A DNA stretch of 45,442 bases, from contig MTLP01000001.1 in assembly GCA_002009975.1 (NCBI GenBank), forward strand, positions 1 to 45,442, in the 5' to 3' direction. This stretch comes from Thermococcus sp. JdFR-02 (lineage in GTDB: Archaea; Methanobacteriota_B; Thermococci; Thermococcales; Thermococcaceae). The position numbers and the translations under genes are program-made. The notes beneath the pieces were generated by a model. The model did not search any database, had not been told where the DNA came from, and saw nothing but the letters and a program-made list of their open reading frames with translations. Positions 25,782-32,361 of this stretch are shown here, piece by piece. Each line of letters begins with the position of its first letter. Within the stretch, counting starts at the first letter, position 1.

Positions 25782-25928
25782 TCACCCAAATAGCTGTTGT
25801 AATATTTCCTTGACAATCTTACTTCCATATTTGGCAATTAACGGCAAACTTTTTTGTCCTACCGATTTAACAAAAGGTATTATAGCTCCAGTGCTGAGCT
25901 CATATGAATTTGTTGATTTGTTGTTTTC
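25782..25928 (-). pseudogene. startless fragment encoding an amphipathic C-terminal tip
   Basis: An open stretch in another frame from the end of the 25880 gene codes for ENNKSTNSYELSTG followed by GAIIPFVKSVGQKSLPLIAK and YGSKIVKEILQQLFG. The last 35 residues form a cationic amphipathic helix pattern like membrane-active peptides. No ATG, GTG or TTG is placed for its translation as a unit. It directly precedes a small membrane gene. I interpret it as a silent toxin tip; the upstream part of the same frame, back to an ATG at 26063, is only a shadow of the overlapping gene. Confidence 0.5.
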
Positions 25929-26422
25929 AAAAGTTTTAATGCACCGAGGATGTGAATTGTGCCAAAGGCTAAAATTGCCAATGTTTGGAAAGGTGACTCT
26001 GTAAATGTCAGTAGCATCCCACTCCAGAACAAGAGGAGGTAAGTCATTATACTGCCTTTCCACTTACCTGTAAGCTGTACAATCAGATAAAACGCAACAC
26101 TCACCAAGACAATTCTTGATGAAAATGCTAAGTATATTAATGCTCCAAGGGTCAATCCATCCACCAGATGAAGAGGTCTTAATGCCTTGGCGAGTATTAG
26201 GAATCCAAAGATTACAAGCCAGCCCAATATGCTACTTTTTGTTCCTGCCATTATTGTACTCCAGAATAAGAGAACATGTGGCAAGCCCAAATAAAGATTC
26301 AGCAGATACTCAAGCCGCTTCTGCTCAAGGGCACTAAATGTAGCAAAGTATACTAACATAAAAACAAGCAACAACACAGGAATAAAAACTAAAAGAAAGG
26401 CAGGAATTTCCCCAAAATTCAT
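25880..26422 (-). CDS. polytopic membrane protein, array immunity-type
   Basis: 180 residues with about five or six membrane helices and short loops, and no recognisable family motif. Its ATG at 26422 overlaps the stop of the NNLIVGDES reading frame (TCATGA), and GGGGATGAG in that element serves as ribosome binding site. The position after a tip fragment suggests an immunity role. The 3' end is followed in another frame by the amphipathic fragment 25782-25928. Confidence 0.7.
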   Translation of the reverse strand: MNFGEIPAFLLVFIPVLLLVFMLVYFATFSALEQKRLEYLLNLYLGLPHVLLFWSTIMAGTKSSILGWLVIFGFLILAKALRPLHLVDGLTLGALIYLAFSSRIVLVSVAFYLIVQLTGKWKGSIMTYLLLFWSGMLLTFTESPFQTLAILAFGTIHILGALKLLKTTNQQIHMSSALEL

Positions 26423-26454
26423 GACTCATCCCCCACTATAAGGTTGTTGTCTCC
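26419..26454 (-). repeat. IIGD element (encodes GDNNLIVGDES)
   Basis: GGAGACAACAACCTTATAGT followed by GGGGGATGAGTCATGA. The reading frame is bounded upstream by TAG, so it is cut off from any gene, yet its sequence is kept. It ends at the start codon of the next membrane gene and supplies its ribosome binding site. Related copies lie at 26695, 26983, 27474, 27960, 28953, 29520 and 30894. Confidence 0.7.
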
Positions 26455-26476
26455 CTAGTTCTGTTATTTCCTTTTA

Positions 26477-26518
26477 GATTCATCTCAATCACGTAAGTAA
26501 ATCTTCTGTTGGTGTTAG
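26477..26518. repeat. direct repeat, copy A (paired with 26742-26808)
   Basis: Covers the 3' end of the 68-residue membrane gene and the spacer after it: AGATTCATCTCAATCACGTA then GTAAATCTTCTGTTGGTG. The same sequence recurs at 26742-26808, where about 22 extra bases are flanked by ACGTAA. In both copies a side frame encodes TYV-x-EMN-x-KG. Confidence 0.65.
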
Positions 26519-26695
26519 GAGATATGCTATGAATATTAAGCCTGCGAACACAATGAAAACAAAGTGAACTACGAATAAGATTTCTGAAAGAGTCATGTTT
26601 TCAAACAAATCCGTAGCTAGTGCTGCAACAAACCAAATAAAAATGTAAAGAATAAGGAGCCATCTAGAAAGGACTTTAGGTATCTTGACCTTCAT
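26489..26695 (-). CDS. two-helix membrane protein, array immunity-type, paralogue 1
   Basis: 68 residues: basic N-terminus MKVKIPKVLSRW, two membrane segments (LLILYIFIWFVAALATDLF and ILFVVHFVFIVFAGLIFIAYLL), then LTPTEDLLT. It is paralogous to the next gene upstream (26780), sharing the T/A-PTEDL end and DNA beyond the stop. The ATG at 26695 overlaps the stop of the NNLIVGDN frame and uses its GGGGGAT site. Confidence 0.7.
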   Translation of the reverse strand: MKVKIPKVLSRWLLILYIFIWFVAALATDLFENMTLSEILFVVHFVFIVFAGLIFIAYLLTPTEDLLT

Positions 26696-26724
26696 CAATT
26701 ATCCCCCACTATTAAGTTGTTACC
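26695..26724 (-). repeat. IIGD element (encodes GNNLIVGDN)
   Basis: GGTAACAACTTAATAGTGGG then GGATAATTGATG. The frame is closed upstream by TGA, leaving a nine-codon relic. It abuts the start of the 26489-26695 gene and provides its ribosome binding site. Confidence 0.7.
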
Positions 26725-26741
26725 TCATCTAATATTCCCTT

Positions 26742-26808
26742 TGGATTCATTTCACTCACGTAAGTTAGTTGATCAGGTTCTAACGTAAATCTTCTGTTGG
26801 TGCTAAAA
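26742..26808. repeat. direct repeat, copy B (paired with 26477-26518)
   Basis: Second copy of the junction repeat downstream of the 67-residue membrane gene. The side frame reads RRFTLEPDQLTYVSEMNPKG followed by ILDEVTT and a stop. The TYVSEMNPKG portion resembles FVIQMNPEPTG in the module at 27960-28451, suggesting both derive from the same toxin-type domain. Confidence 0.6.
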
Positions 26809-26983
26809 GATTCCAAATATACAAGAACACTAGTATTACTAGGAATGTTATAGTAGCTAATCCTAAAATCTCTTTAATACTGGCTTTCTCTGGCCATGCA
26901 AAAACAGAGAGAAAAAGAGAAATTATGTATATCTTGAGGAGATTTTTTGCATCTTTCAAGTCCGTACTCAAACTTAGAGGCAT
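26780..26983 (-). CDS. two-helix membrane protein, array immunity-type, paralogue 2
   Basis: 67 residues from the ATG at 26983: LKDAKNLLKIYIISLFLSVF, a second helix (ILGLATITFLVILVFLYIW) and the end NLLAPTEDLR. It is paralogous to 26489-26695. GGGTGATGA of the preceding IIGD element is its ribosome binding site, and start and stop codons overlap (TGATG). Confidence 0.7.
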   Translation of the reverse strand: MPLSLSTDLKDAKNLLKIYIISLFLSVFAWPEKASIKEILGLATITFLVILVFLYIWNLLAPTEDLR

Positions 26984-27033
26984 CACTCATCACCCACTAT
27001 TAAGTTGTTATTCACATTTGTGACGGCTTCTGT
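26983..27033 (-). pseudogene. startless tip remnant ending NNNLIVGDE
   Basis: A frame offset from the 3' end of the 27012 gene encodes TEAVTNVNNNLIVGDE and stops at the ATG of the next membrane gene. It is another copy of the IIGD element (AATAACAACTTAATAGTGGG then TGATGAGTGATG). No start codon is placed for it. Confidence 0.55.
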
Positions 27034-27461
27034 CCCACCTCTTTCCGTATTATGTGAGAGTAAAGTGCTAGGACTGAGTAGGCGAAGTACACCACACCTA
27101 ACGCAATCCCTACTTTCACTGAACCAAGCTTCCAGTAAGTCATGACAAACGACAGTGCACACAGGCCGATCAAATACATCACACACAGTGCTGGACTCTC
27201 TGAGATTTTTCCAAGCACTCTCCCATTTATTTTGTTCTTCGCTATTAACAGCATGGACGCAAACGCCCCAACATATCCAGCGAGTTCATAAACTAGACCA
27301 AGGACTAACAGGATAGTCATAACCGTTGCTAGAGAGAGCACAGGTATAGTTTCATTTTTCCAATTCTTGGAGACTCCTTCTGCTACAATCATATAACTTA
27401 CTGAAACAATGAAAATAAAGTTAAGGACAAAGTAAACTAGGAATATGTCCACTAGACCCAC
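27012..27461 (-). CDS. polytopic membrane protein, array immunity-type
   Basis: 149 residues from GTG at 27461, chosen because GGTGAT lies four bases upstream; a GTG at 27470 overlaps that site. About four membrane helices are visible (VDIFLVYFVLNFIFIVSVSY and others), with a basic end RKEVGQKPSQM. It follows the IIED-type element at 27474. No family recognised; immunity role inferred from the array pattern. Confidence 0.68.
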   Translation of the reverse strand: MGLVDIFLVYFVLNFIFIVSVSYMIVAEGVSKNWKNETIPVLSLATVMTILLVLGLVYELAGYVGAFASMLLIAKNKINGRVLGKISESPALCVMYLIGLCALSFVMTYWKLGSVKVGIALGVVYFAYSVLALYSHIIRKEVGQKPSQM

Positions 27462-27473
27462 TAATATCACCCC

Positions 27474-27548
27474 TTAATCCTCAATTATTAAGTTATTATC
27501 TCCTGAATCATTGGGAAGTTCCACGTCAAATCTTAAATTATTTAGTCC
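27474..27548 (-). pseudogene. startless tip remnant ending DNNLIIED
   Basis: The frame encodes GLNNLRFDVELPNDSGDNN then LIIED and a stop, overlapping the end of the 27538 gene in the +1 frame. The element (GGAGATAATAACTTAATAAT then TGAGGATTAAGGGGTGAT) lacks the usual GGD but keeps the NNLII core. It leads into the GTG start of the next membrane gene. Confidence 0.55.
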
Positions 27549-27945
27549 TTAGGAGCAGTGCCATATAAGCTCCGTGAATCAATGCTGAAGTCAATATGGC
27601 GAATTTCACTGGGAGTTCGAAGGTTGTTAGTATGTATGCACAGATCAATAACATGGTCAATATGTATAGAATGCTGTAGTTGAATTTTCTGGCTAGGATT
27701 CCTAAGGTCTTGTCTTCTAGGCTGGTCTTAGTCATTGCTATTCCATATGCTAGGAAGGCAAGGGCCCCAGCTCCTTCGTGAAGTTTGCCAAAGATTAAAG
27801 TTATTGTCAGCATTGTGGGGGCGGAGAGGATGGGAGTCCTGGTATCAACCTTGGACTTCGGAGTTCCAATCACCTGAAGGATAAAAATTAGGAGAATAAA
27901 GAAAGCATTTGCAGAGATATAGAATCCAACAATTCCAACTCCCAT
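27538..27945 (-). CDS. polytopic membrane protein, array immunity-type
   Basis: 135 residues with four hydrophobic helices, the first at the very N-terminus (VGIVGFYISANAFFILLIFI). GGTGATATTCG precedes the ATG, 12 bases after the stop of the toxin-type module at 27960, so it is the clear candidate partner for that module. No enzymatic motif. Confidence 0.7.
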   Translation of the reverse strand: MGVGIVGFYISANAFFILLIFILQVIGTPKSKVDTRTPILSAPTMLTITLIFGKLHEGAGALAFLAYGIAMTKTSLEDKTLGILARKFNYSILYILTMLLICAYILTTFELPVKFAILTSALIHGAYMALLLRTK

Positions 27946-27959
27946 CGAATATCACCTTG

Positions 27960-28451
27960 TTAGTTATCTCCGATAATGAGGTTGTTATCTCCTGGGTCGT
28001 CTGGAGGTATTGGTTCATTCATTACATGCCATACGAATTCTATATATAATACAAATATCCCTGCAATACCCCCAGCTGTTTTTGATGATACCTCAAGACC
28101 ATACCTCTCTGCAGATTTTTGAATTGCTTTGGTAAGACCTACCCATCCAGCTACTGTCTTGTAGTCACTAACTTTTCCCACTACCTCATTCTTAATTTTA
28201 ACAACTACACCGTATGCTCCCTTTACAACATCCCAAACCCCAGTTGGCTCTGGATTCATTTGTATTACGAACATTGTTGGGTTTTCTAGTTGATTTAGAT
28301 AAGCTTTGATTGCTATTGGTGTTCCTGGGTTCATGTCACTTAAATCCACTGGAATCCTCTCCTGTAATTCATCATTAATCGGAATCGTGAAAGTGAACGT
28401 TCCAGTGGAGTATGAGCTTAAACTCAAACTGCTCGGATTCGGAATTACCAA
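27960..28451 (-). CDS. silent toxin-type C-terminal module ending DNNLIIGDN
   Basis: An open frame of 163 codons without an ATG start; only TTG at 28451 is available and it lacks a good site. The first 70 residues are beta-rich (SSYSTGTFTFTIPI, then PTMFVIQMNPEPTG) like the Ig-type domains of secreted proteins. Next comes a helical region (VWDVVKGAYGVVVKIKNEVV), then a hydrophobic segment (GGIAGIFVLYIEFVWHVM) and PPDDPGDNNLIIGDN. It has no signal peptide. It looks like the 3' part of a secreted toxin that must be recombined onto an expressed gene to be made. Its partner is the membrane gene at 27538. Confidence 0.6.
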   Translation of the reverse strand: MVIPNPSSLSLSSYSTGTFTFTIPINDELQERIPVDLSDMNPGTPIAIKAYLNQLENPTMFVIQMNPEPTGVWDVVKGAYGVVVKIKNEVVGKVSDYKTVAGWVGLTKAIQKSAERYGLEVSSKTAGGIAGIFVLYIEFVWHVMNEPIPPDDPGDNNLIIGDN

Positions 28452-28951
28452 GTTATCACTTCTTGGATATTGCCTGTTTTATAATTATGTAAGTATCTGA
28501 TTGATAGGAGAGCATAAACTACCAGAGGAGGTATTATTCCGATTATGTGGCTGGTTCTTAGTTTTCTGCAGAGCAACTTTAGCATTCCCACTGACATTAG
28601 TCCAAGTATGAGAGTGTTCACGAGTATTATACGTTCCTTCAAGTTCATTGAGAACCTTATAAACCTCTCACGCTGGTATTTTAGTCTAGCTGCTAAAATC
28701 GATGCCAAAGCAGTTGTCATAAGGATTCCCATTATTGCCGGGATTGAGTTGTTTAATCTTATTGAGAGTAGCATTCCAAAAATTCCCATCAGTACCAGGT
28801 ACGGAAAAACAACAATATCCACACCAAACTCTGGCAACTTACTTTCCACTTCGCCAACCAAGGGACGCATCCCCTCGTACTTAAAAACCAACACTAAAAT
28901 GAGAAAAACAAAAACAAAAAGAACCATGCCAAAATATACCTCACACATCAT
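28445..28951 (-). CDS. polytopic membrane protein, array immunity-type
   Basis: 168 residues from the ATG at 28951, which follows GGGGATGG of the preceding element; the frame stays open upstream but has no site there. About five membrane helices are seen (VYFGMVLFVFVFLILVLVF and others). The 3' end overlaps the start of the module at 27960 by a few bases. A frame on the opposite strand of this gene is a shadow. Confidence 0.68.
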   Translation of the reverse strand: MMCEVYFGMVLFVFVFLILVLVFKYEGMRPLVGEVESKLPEFGVDIVVFPYLVLMGIFGMLLSIRLNNSIPAIMGILMTTALASILAARLKYQRERFIRFSMNLKERIILVNTLILGLMSVGMLKLLCRKLRTSHIIGIIPPLVVYALLSIRYLHNYKTGNIQEVITW

Positions 28952-28952
28952 T

Positions 28953-29048
28953 TCAACCACCATCCCCACAGATCGAGTTTCCGTCAGTTTTAGTGTAGTT
29001 GTGTAGAGAATCATAAGATACAGCTAAGTTGTCAGTCTCGTTGATCTT
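28953..29048 (-). pseudogene. startless tip remnant ending DGNSICGDGG
   Basis: A frame distinct from the 29024 gene encodes KINETDNLAVSYDSLHNYTK then TDGNSICGDGG. The end is a diverged IIGD element (GATGGAAACTCGATCTGTGG) whose GGGGATGG acts as ribosome binding site for the gene at 28951. The frame extends further upstream only as a shadow of the membrane gene. Confidence 0.5.
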
Positions 29049-29515
29049 TCTTGGAGTGTTAGTATTTTTAGTGTAATAATGTACTGTGATATATAAATTA
29101 GTGTGAATAATAGCAATGTTCTTGTCAAATTGCATTGTTCTCTTAGCTCCCAGTATACTTGAAGAGGAACTAGGTAAATAAAGAAGTACAAAACTGTGAC
29201 AATGACTTTTATTAGATTGTCTGAAATATGGAAGTGTCTTAGTAACAGGTATATCCCAAACCATATCATGAAAGATAGTAACAAATTCCAGACTACCGAG
29301 GCATCTGGAGTTAAGTAGTATGTAACATATGTAGAATTAATGTACACGAGAATTGGAAGAGATATCCCAAATGCTTTAAGCAACTTTGTATTTCCCTTTT
29401 CCCGCTTCCATTTTTCCGAATAGTACCAGATTGTTAAGATAAAACCAAAAATAAGTGAGAAATATAAGAAAGCAGACACAAATTGATACTCATGAAATAC
29501 TTCAAAGCACGACAC
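29024..29515 (-). CDS. polytopic membrane protein, array immunity-type
   Basis: 163 residues, about five membrane helices, starting with GTG at 29515 behind GGAGGTGATGAT. It begins directly after the stop of the large silent module at 29520, so it is the probable partner. The sequence has no conserved catalytic residues. Confidence 0.7.
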   Translation of the reverse strand: MSCFEVFHEYQFVSAFLYFSLIFGFILTIWYYSEKWKREKGNTKLLKAFGISLPILVYINSTYVTYYLTPDASVVWNLLLSFMIWFGIYLLLRHFHISDNLIKVIVTVLYFFIYLVPLQVYWELREQCNLTRTLLLFTLIYISQYIITLKILTLQERSTRLTT

Positions 29516-29519
29516 ATCA

Positions 29520-30461
29520 TCACCTCCTAACGGTGTCCCCTATAATTTCATTGTTATCCTGTTCTTGACCTCCGGGTATTGGTGGTCCAATGATACCCTT
29601 GTACATAAAATAAAAGAAGTCAATAGTTAAATGTTTCAAGGTAGAGAGGATAAATCCCACACCCTCTGGAATATCTGCAAGTATATGTATCTTTTCTCTT
29701 GTGTTTTCAGTCTCATAATAAGGAACTAAGGTTACATCATCCCCAATATAATTAGGTAGTACAGTTAAGTTTACATAGATCCTATAAGACATCCCATCCG
29801 GTTGTGTTAGGTACATGGTGTAAAATTCATCGCTAAATATATCTGTTGCCAAAGAACTATCAGCACTTATAACAAAAGAGAGAGTGTCTTCAACATTGCT
29901 CTGAGTTAAATTTGTTGCTCCAGTATCTATTCTTACACTTTTAGGTGGTCGATTAAACCTTGTTTGGGGATACAATGGATATTCTCCAAAAAATATCTCT
30001 CTGATGCTCACTTCCACTGAATTACTAGGTTCAAATATTGTACTCACATAGATCTTACATGAAATTATAGATTCAGTTCCAGGAGCACTCACTTGTACAA
30101 TTTTTGGAGTACATATCATCCAGGCTTCTATCTCTTCCTGTGAATTCACCGTTATCACTTTTTCATCCTCCTCCTGACCGTTAACTACGAGGTAAAACTT
30201 GTAAGTGCCCGGATTTGCGAAAGTGAAGTCAAACCAGTCCTGGTATTCCTCAAGAGGATCAAAGTCAACCTCAGCCTCCTTGACCTTAATAACACTGTGC
30301 CACACATCATCTGGCGAAGTGTAAACATAATACACCCTAACTGGAATAGAGTACCTTGGGGCGTTTTCATCATTCCTAACAGTAAGAGTGAACCTCACCT
30401 TAGCACCCACTGAGACATCACCACTAACTATACTGTTTTTGCTTTCTCTCCAACGCTTCAA
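29520..30461 (-). CDS. large silent toxin-type module with Ig-like domain, ending DNNEIIGDTVRR
   Basis: 313 codons without an ATG (TTG at 30461, overlapping the upstream membrane gene by 38 bases). Residues about 15-105 form a CARDB-like Ig domain (SVGAKVRFTLTVRND, then FANPGTYKFYLVVNGQEED), close in pattern to the repeats of the 1002-residue protein (NEPVEFTFTITNY, FNTPGERTYYAKVDG). A second beta-rich domain follows. The end has a hydrophobic tip (VGFILSTLKHLTIDFFYFMY) and then PIPGGQEQDNNEIIGD. No signal peptide is present, so as it stands it would not be secreted. Confidence 0.62.
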   Translation of the reverse strand: MKRWRESKNSIVSGDVSVGAKVRFTLTVRNDENAPRYSIPVRVYYVYTSPDDVWHSVIKVKEAEVDFDPLEEYQDWFDFTFANPGTYKFYLVVNGQEEDEKVITVNSQEEIEAWMICTPKIVQVSAPGTESIISCKIYVSTIFEPSNSVEVSIREIFFGEYPLYPQTRFNRPPKSVRIDTGATNLTQSNVEDTLSFVISADSSLATDIFSDEFYTMYLTQPDGMSYRIYVNLTVLPNYIGDDVTLVPYYETENTREKIHILADIPEGVGFILSTLKHLTIDFFYFMYKGIIGPPIPGGQEQDNNEIIGDTVRR

Positions 30462-30888
30462 TTTCCTTAATAGCCTGCTGAAGCATCCTCAAGGACTTCC
30501 AATAAAGAATGAATGTAAGCACTGCCACTATCCAGACAAGAATTTCTTTTATTCCTGCTAGGAAAATCATCACTAAAACCATGAGTGCTGGAATGTGAAT
30601 ATGTTTCCATTTCTGTCTTAGATAATCGACGTCTAAAATGCCCCTTACAACTCTATAAATCAAGTAAATTGCGAGAATAGAAGCAAGCACTGGTGCAGCT
30701 CCTTTTCCTTGGGCTGCTGAAACATTACTGAATGCATATAGTAAAGAGAACCACGGGGCTAGTGTCATTAAAGTAACACTACCTTCATAATTCCCCCTCA
30801 TGCTCTGAAGTACCCATGTAATTATTAGAATAACAACATAAAATAGTGAGATTGCAAAAAATACAAAAAAAGGAAACTCTCCGTACAT
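30424..30888 (-). CDS. polytopic membrane protein, array immunity-type
   Basis: 154 residues with about four or five membrane helices (FFVFFAISLFYVVILIITWV at the N-terminus) and a basic coiled end (EIEALERKQKQYS). GGAGGG in the preceding tip fragment precedes the ATG at 30888. It would be the partner of the 30894-31061 fragment. Confidence 0.7.
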   Translation of the reverse strand: MYGEFPFFVFFAISLFYVVILIITWVLQSMRGNYEGSVTLMTLAPWFSLLYAFSNVSAAQGKGAAPVLASILAIYLIYRVVRGILDVDYLRQKWKHIHIPALMVLVMIFLAGIKEILVWIVAVLTFILYWKSLRMLQQAIKEIEALERKQKQYS

Positions 30889-30893
30889 GCCCG

Positions 30894-31061
30894 CTACCCT
30901 CCTATGACTTTGTTTCCATCAGTTTCTACAAAATCTTCTGAATACTTCCACAACCACCACACCTCTTTTGCAATTCTAACTAACTTTTCAATTGCAATCC
31001 AGATAGCATTTTTAGGGGTTTCTATGACAGATTTATATTCCTCCTTTTTGCTCTTGTTGAG
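30894..31061 (-). pseudogene. startless 55-codon toxin-tip fragment ending DGNKVIGG
   Basis: Open for 55 codons between TAA and TAG with no usable start: LNKSKKEEYKSVIETPKNAI, then WIAIEKLVRIAKEVWWLWKY, then SEDFVETDGNKVIGG. The middle is a Trp-rich cationic amphipathic helix. It overlaps the end of the 31033 gene in the +1 frame. Its last codons (GATGGAAACAAAGTCATAGG) are an IIGD element and provide GGAGGG for the next gene. It reads as intact protein but cannot be expressed on its own. Confidence 0.55.
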
Positions 31062-31413
31062 TTAGATACCTTAAACTATTTCTAATGTGGATAAGTTCTT
31101 GTCTGATTTGCCATCTCTCAATTAAAGAGTACAACAACACGAGAGCGACAAAGTCTCTTAGACTTCCACTCATAGCAAAAGATATTGCAATAATCCCTAA
31201 CAAAATATACCTAACTACTAATTCTCCGGGATCCTGGTCAATATTTCCAAGATTAAGCTCCTTTTTAAGACTTTGAATTTCATTTTTAACCGGATAAAAA
31301 GCTGAGAGGAATGCAAATAGAATAAAGGATAAAAAATGAATCTCCTGTTTACTAAAAGCATATGTCAGTAGTGATAACACTGAAATCCCTATTGAGATAA
31401 TATCAAACTTCAT
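31033..31413 (-). CDS. membrane protein, array immunity-type
   Basis: 126 residues from the ATG at 31413; GGAGGGTGG lies upstream. About four hydrophobic helices in pairs (IISIGISVLSLLTYAF, FLSFILFAFLSAFY, then YILLGIIAISFAM) and a charged end. It follows the orphan module at 31435 by about 20 bases and is its probable partner. Confidence 0.7.
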   Translation of the reverse strand: MKFDIISIGISVLSLLTYAFSKQEIHFLSFILFAFLSAFYPVKNEIQSLKKELNLGNIDQDPGELVVRYILLGIIAISFAMSGSLRDFVALVLLYSLIERWQIRQELIHIRNSLRYLTQQEQKGGI

Positions 31414-31434
31414 ATGTACCACCCTCCAAAATTG

Positions 31435-31998
31435 TCACTTTCCAGATATATCTTTCCAAATACCTTGACCAATATTTCTAACAAACAGAAATACTTGGAT
31501 AGCTGTTTTTACTGGTTCTGGTATTGGGGTCATTTCGACCATCACAGTTCCAATGTATTCTACTGGAGCATATGCCAATCCAAGGGGTGCAACTATCATT
31601 AATCCACCTTTTTTAATACCTCCTTCGGCATCCTCTCTCCAGTACTCACTTCCTTCATACCTTGCTATTATAACGTTGTCTAGGATTTTATCCCCGAGAT
31701 TTTCTATCCACAAGGTTATGCTTAAGTAGTGTGGTGTGTCTGGTCTGTCCCTGGTATAGTAACAATTCCCGCCAGAACAACTCCAGTGAGTCGTATAAGG
31801 TGTCAAGTCTCTGACGTCATCTAATCCTAAGGCACTTGCCAATCTTTCATCCAAAGGAACCAATGATGGATTACAATTCATGCTTGCAATAACGTTCCCC
31901 ACGGGTATCACTTCCACCCTAACCTCGCTCCAGTGCTCTTTCCCTTTTTCATTTGGCTTTCCGTTATAGTTGTTAAGTGTAAATAAAAGCCAATCCAA
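31435..31998 (-). CDS. orphan toxin-type C-terminal module homologous to the junction of the 1002-residue protein
   Basis: 187 codons with only TTG available as start and no signal peptide. It begins LFTLNNYNGKPNEKGKEHW then SEVRVEVIP, which matches LFLDNYDGEPNGIGEEHW then DEVRVIVHP of the 1002-residue protein just before its tip. After this the sequences diverge. The remainder has a Cys-containing segment (HWSCSGGNCYY), a beta-rich region and a hydrophobic end (VKTAIQVFLFVRNIGQGIW). This is the layout of an orphan cassette that can replace the expressed tip by recombination. Confidence 0.68.
   Translation of the reverse strand: MDWLLFTLNNYNGKPNEKGKEHWSEVRVEVIPVGNVIASMNCNPSLVPLDERLASALGLDDVRDLTPYTTHWSCSGGNCYYTRDRPDTPHYLSITLWIENLGDKILDNVIIARYEGSEYWREDAEGGIKKGGLMIVAPLGLAYAPVEYIGTVMVEMTPIPEPVKTAIQVFLFVRNIGQGIWKDISGK
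31915..31985. repeat. recombination-type homology block, silent copy
   Basis: DNA encoding LNNYNGKPNEKGKEHWSEVRV. It aligns without gaps to 32948-33018 in the large gene (DNYDGEPNGIGEEHWDEVRV), including a shared CCAGTGCTCTT core on the plus strand. The similarity stops soon after, marking a cassette junction. Confidence 0.7.
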
Positions 31999-32011
31999 AG
32001 GGCACCTACTA

Positions 32012-32356
32012 TCACTTGGTTATATTCGATTTATCCTCGGGCCTTCTTGTTAGTATTGCAAGAATTCCTAAGCCTGTTGAGATGCCCCACAACGTTCCAA
32101 GGGAGAGAGCCAGAATTAGATTATCGGTTACTGCCCATGCTGGAAGGACATAGAGTGGAAAGCTAACTACAATGCCTATAATGGCTTTCTCCTTTAGGGG
32201 CAACGCTTTCTTCCAGTAAAATGTAATGAACCCGATAAGATATGCAGTAATCAGGAACTGTGGGAGTAAATATTTCGCAAGATAAAACGCGCTCGCTACC
32301 GCGATAAGAAACATAAAAAAGGCAGGAAGTACAAATTTGTTCTTGGTTATCGGCAT
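32012..32356 (-). CDS. four-helix membrane protein, immunity candidate of the expressed toxin
   Basis: 114 residues from the ATG at 32356, chosen because GGTGAG lies four bases upstream (that site contains the stop of the large gene). Four membrane helices are seen (FVLPAFFMFLIAVASAFYLA to LGTLWGISTGLGILAIL) with a charged tail RRPEDKSNITK. It lies immediately after the complete toxin-type gene. Protection against the adjacent tip is inferred from this position. Confidence 0.72.
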   Translation of the reverse strand: MPITKNKFVLPAFFMFLIAVASAFYLAKYLLPQFLITAYLIGFITFYWKKALPLKEKAIIGIVVSFPLYVLPAWAVTDNLILALSLGTLWGISTGLGILAILTRRPEDKSNITK

Positions 32357-32361
32357 TGTAC

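Noticed and set aside
25929-26063. Upstream part of the open frame that ends in the amphipathic fragment
   Set aside because: It overlaps the well-formed membrane gene 25880-26422, and its content (many His, Pro and Trp with no pattern) looks like a shadow; only the part beyond the overlap is protein-like.
28545-29006. 153-codon open frame on the plus strand
   Set aside because: It lies opposite the polytopic membrane gene 28445-28951, has no ribosome binding site, and its composition is that of an antisense shadow.
29049-29264. N-terminal part of the open frame ending in DGNSICGDGG
   Set aside because: It is fully inside the membrane gene 29024-29515 in another frame and shows shadow-like composition.
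25782-31061. Programmed ribosomal frameshifting joining each array membrane gene to the following NNLIIGD frame
   Set aside because: The required shift differs between junctions (+1 at 31033, 27538 and 26489; +2 at 27012 and 25880), no common slippery sequence is seen, and some elements are preceded by in-frame stops. Relics of separate modules explain this better.
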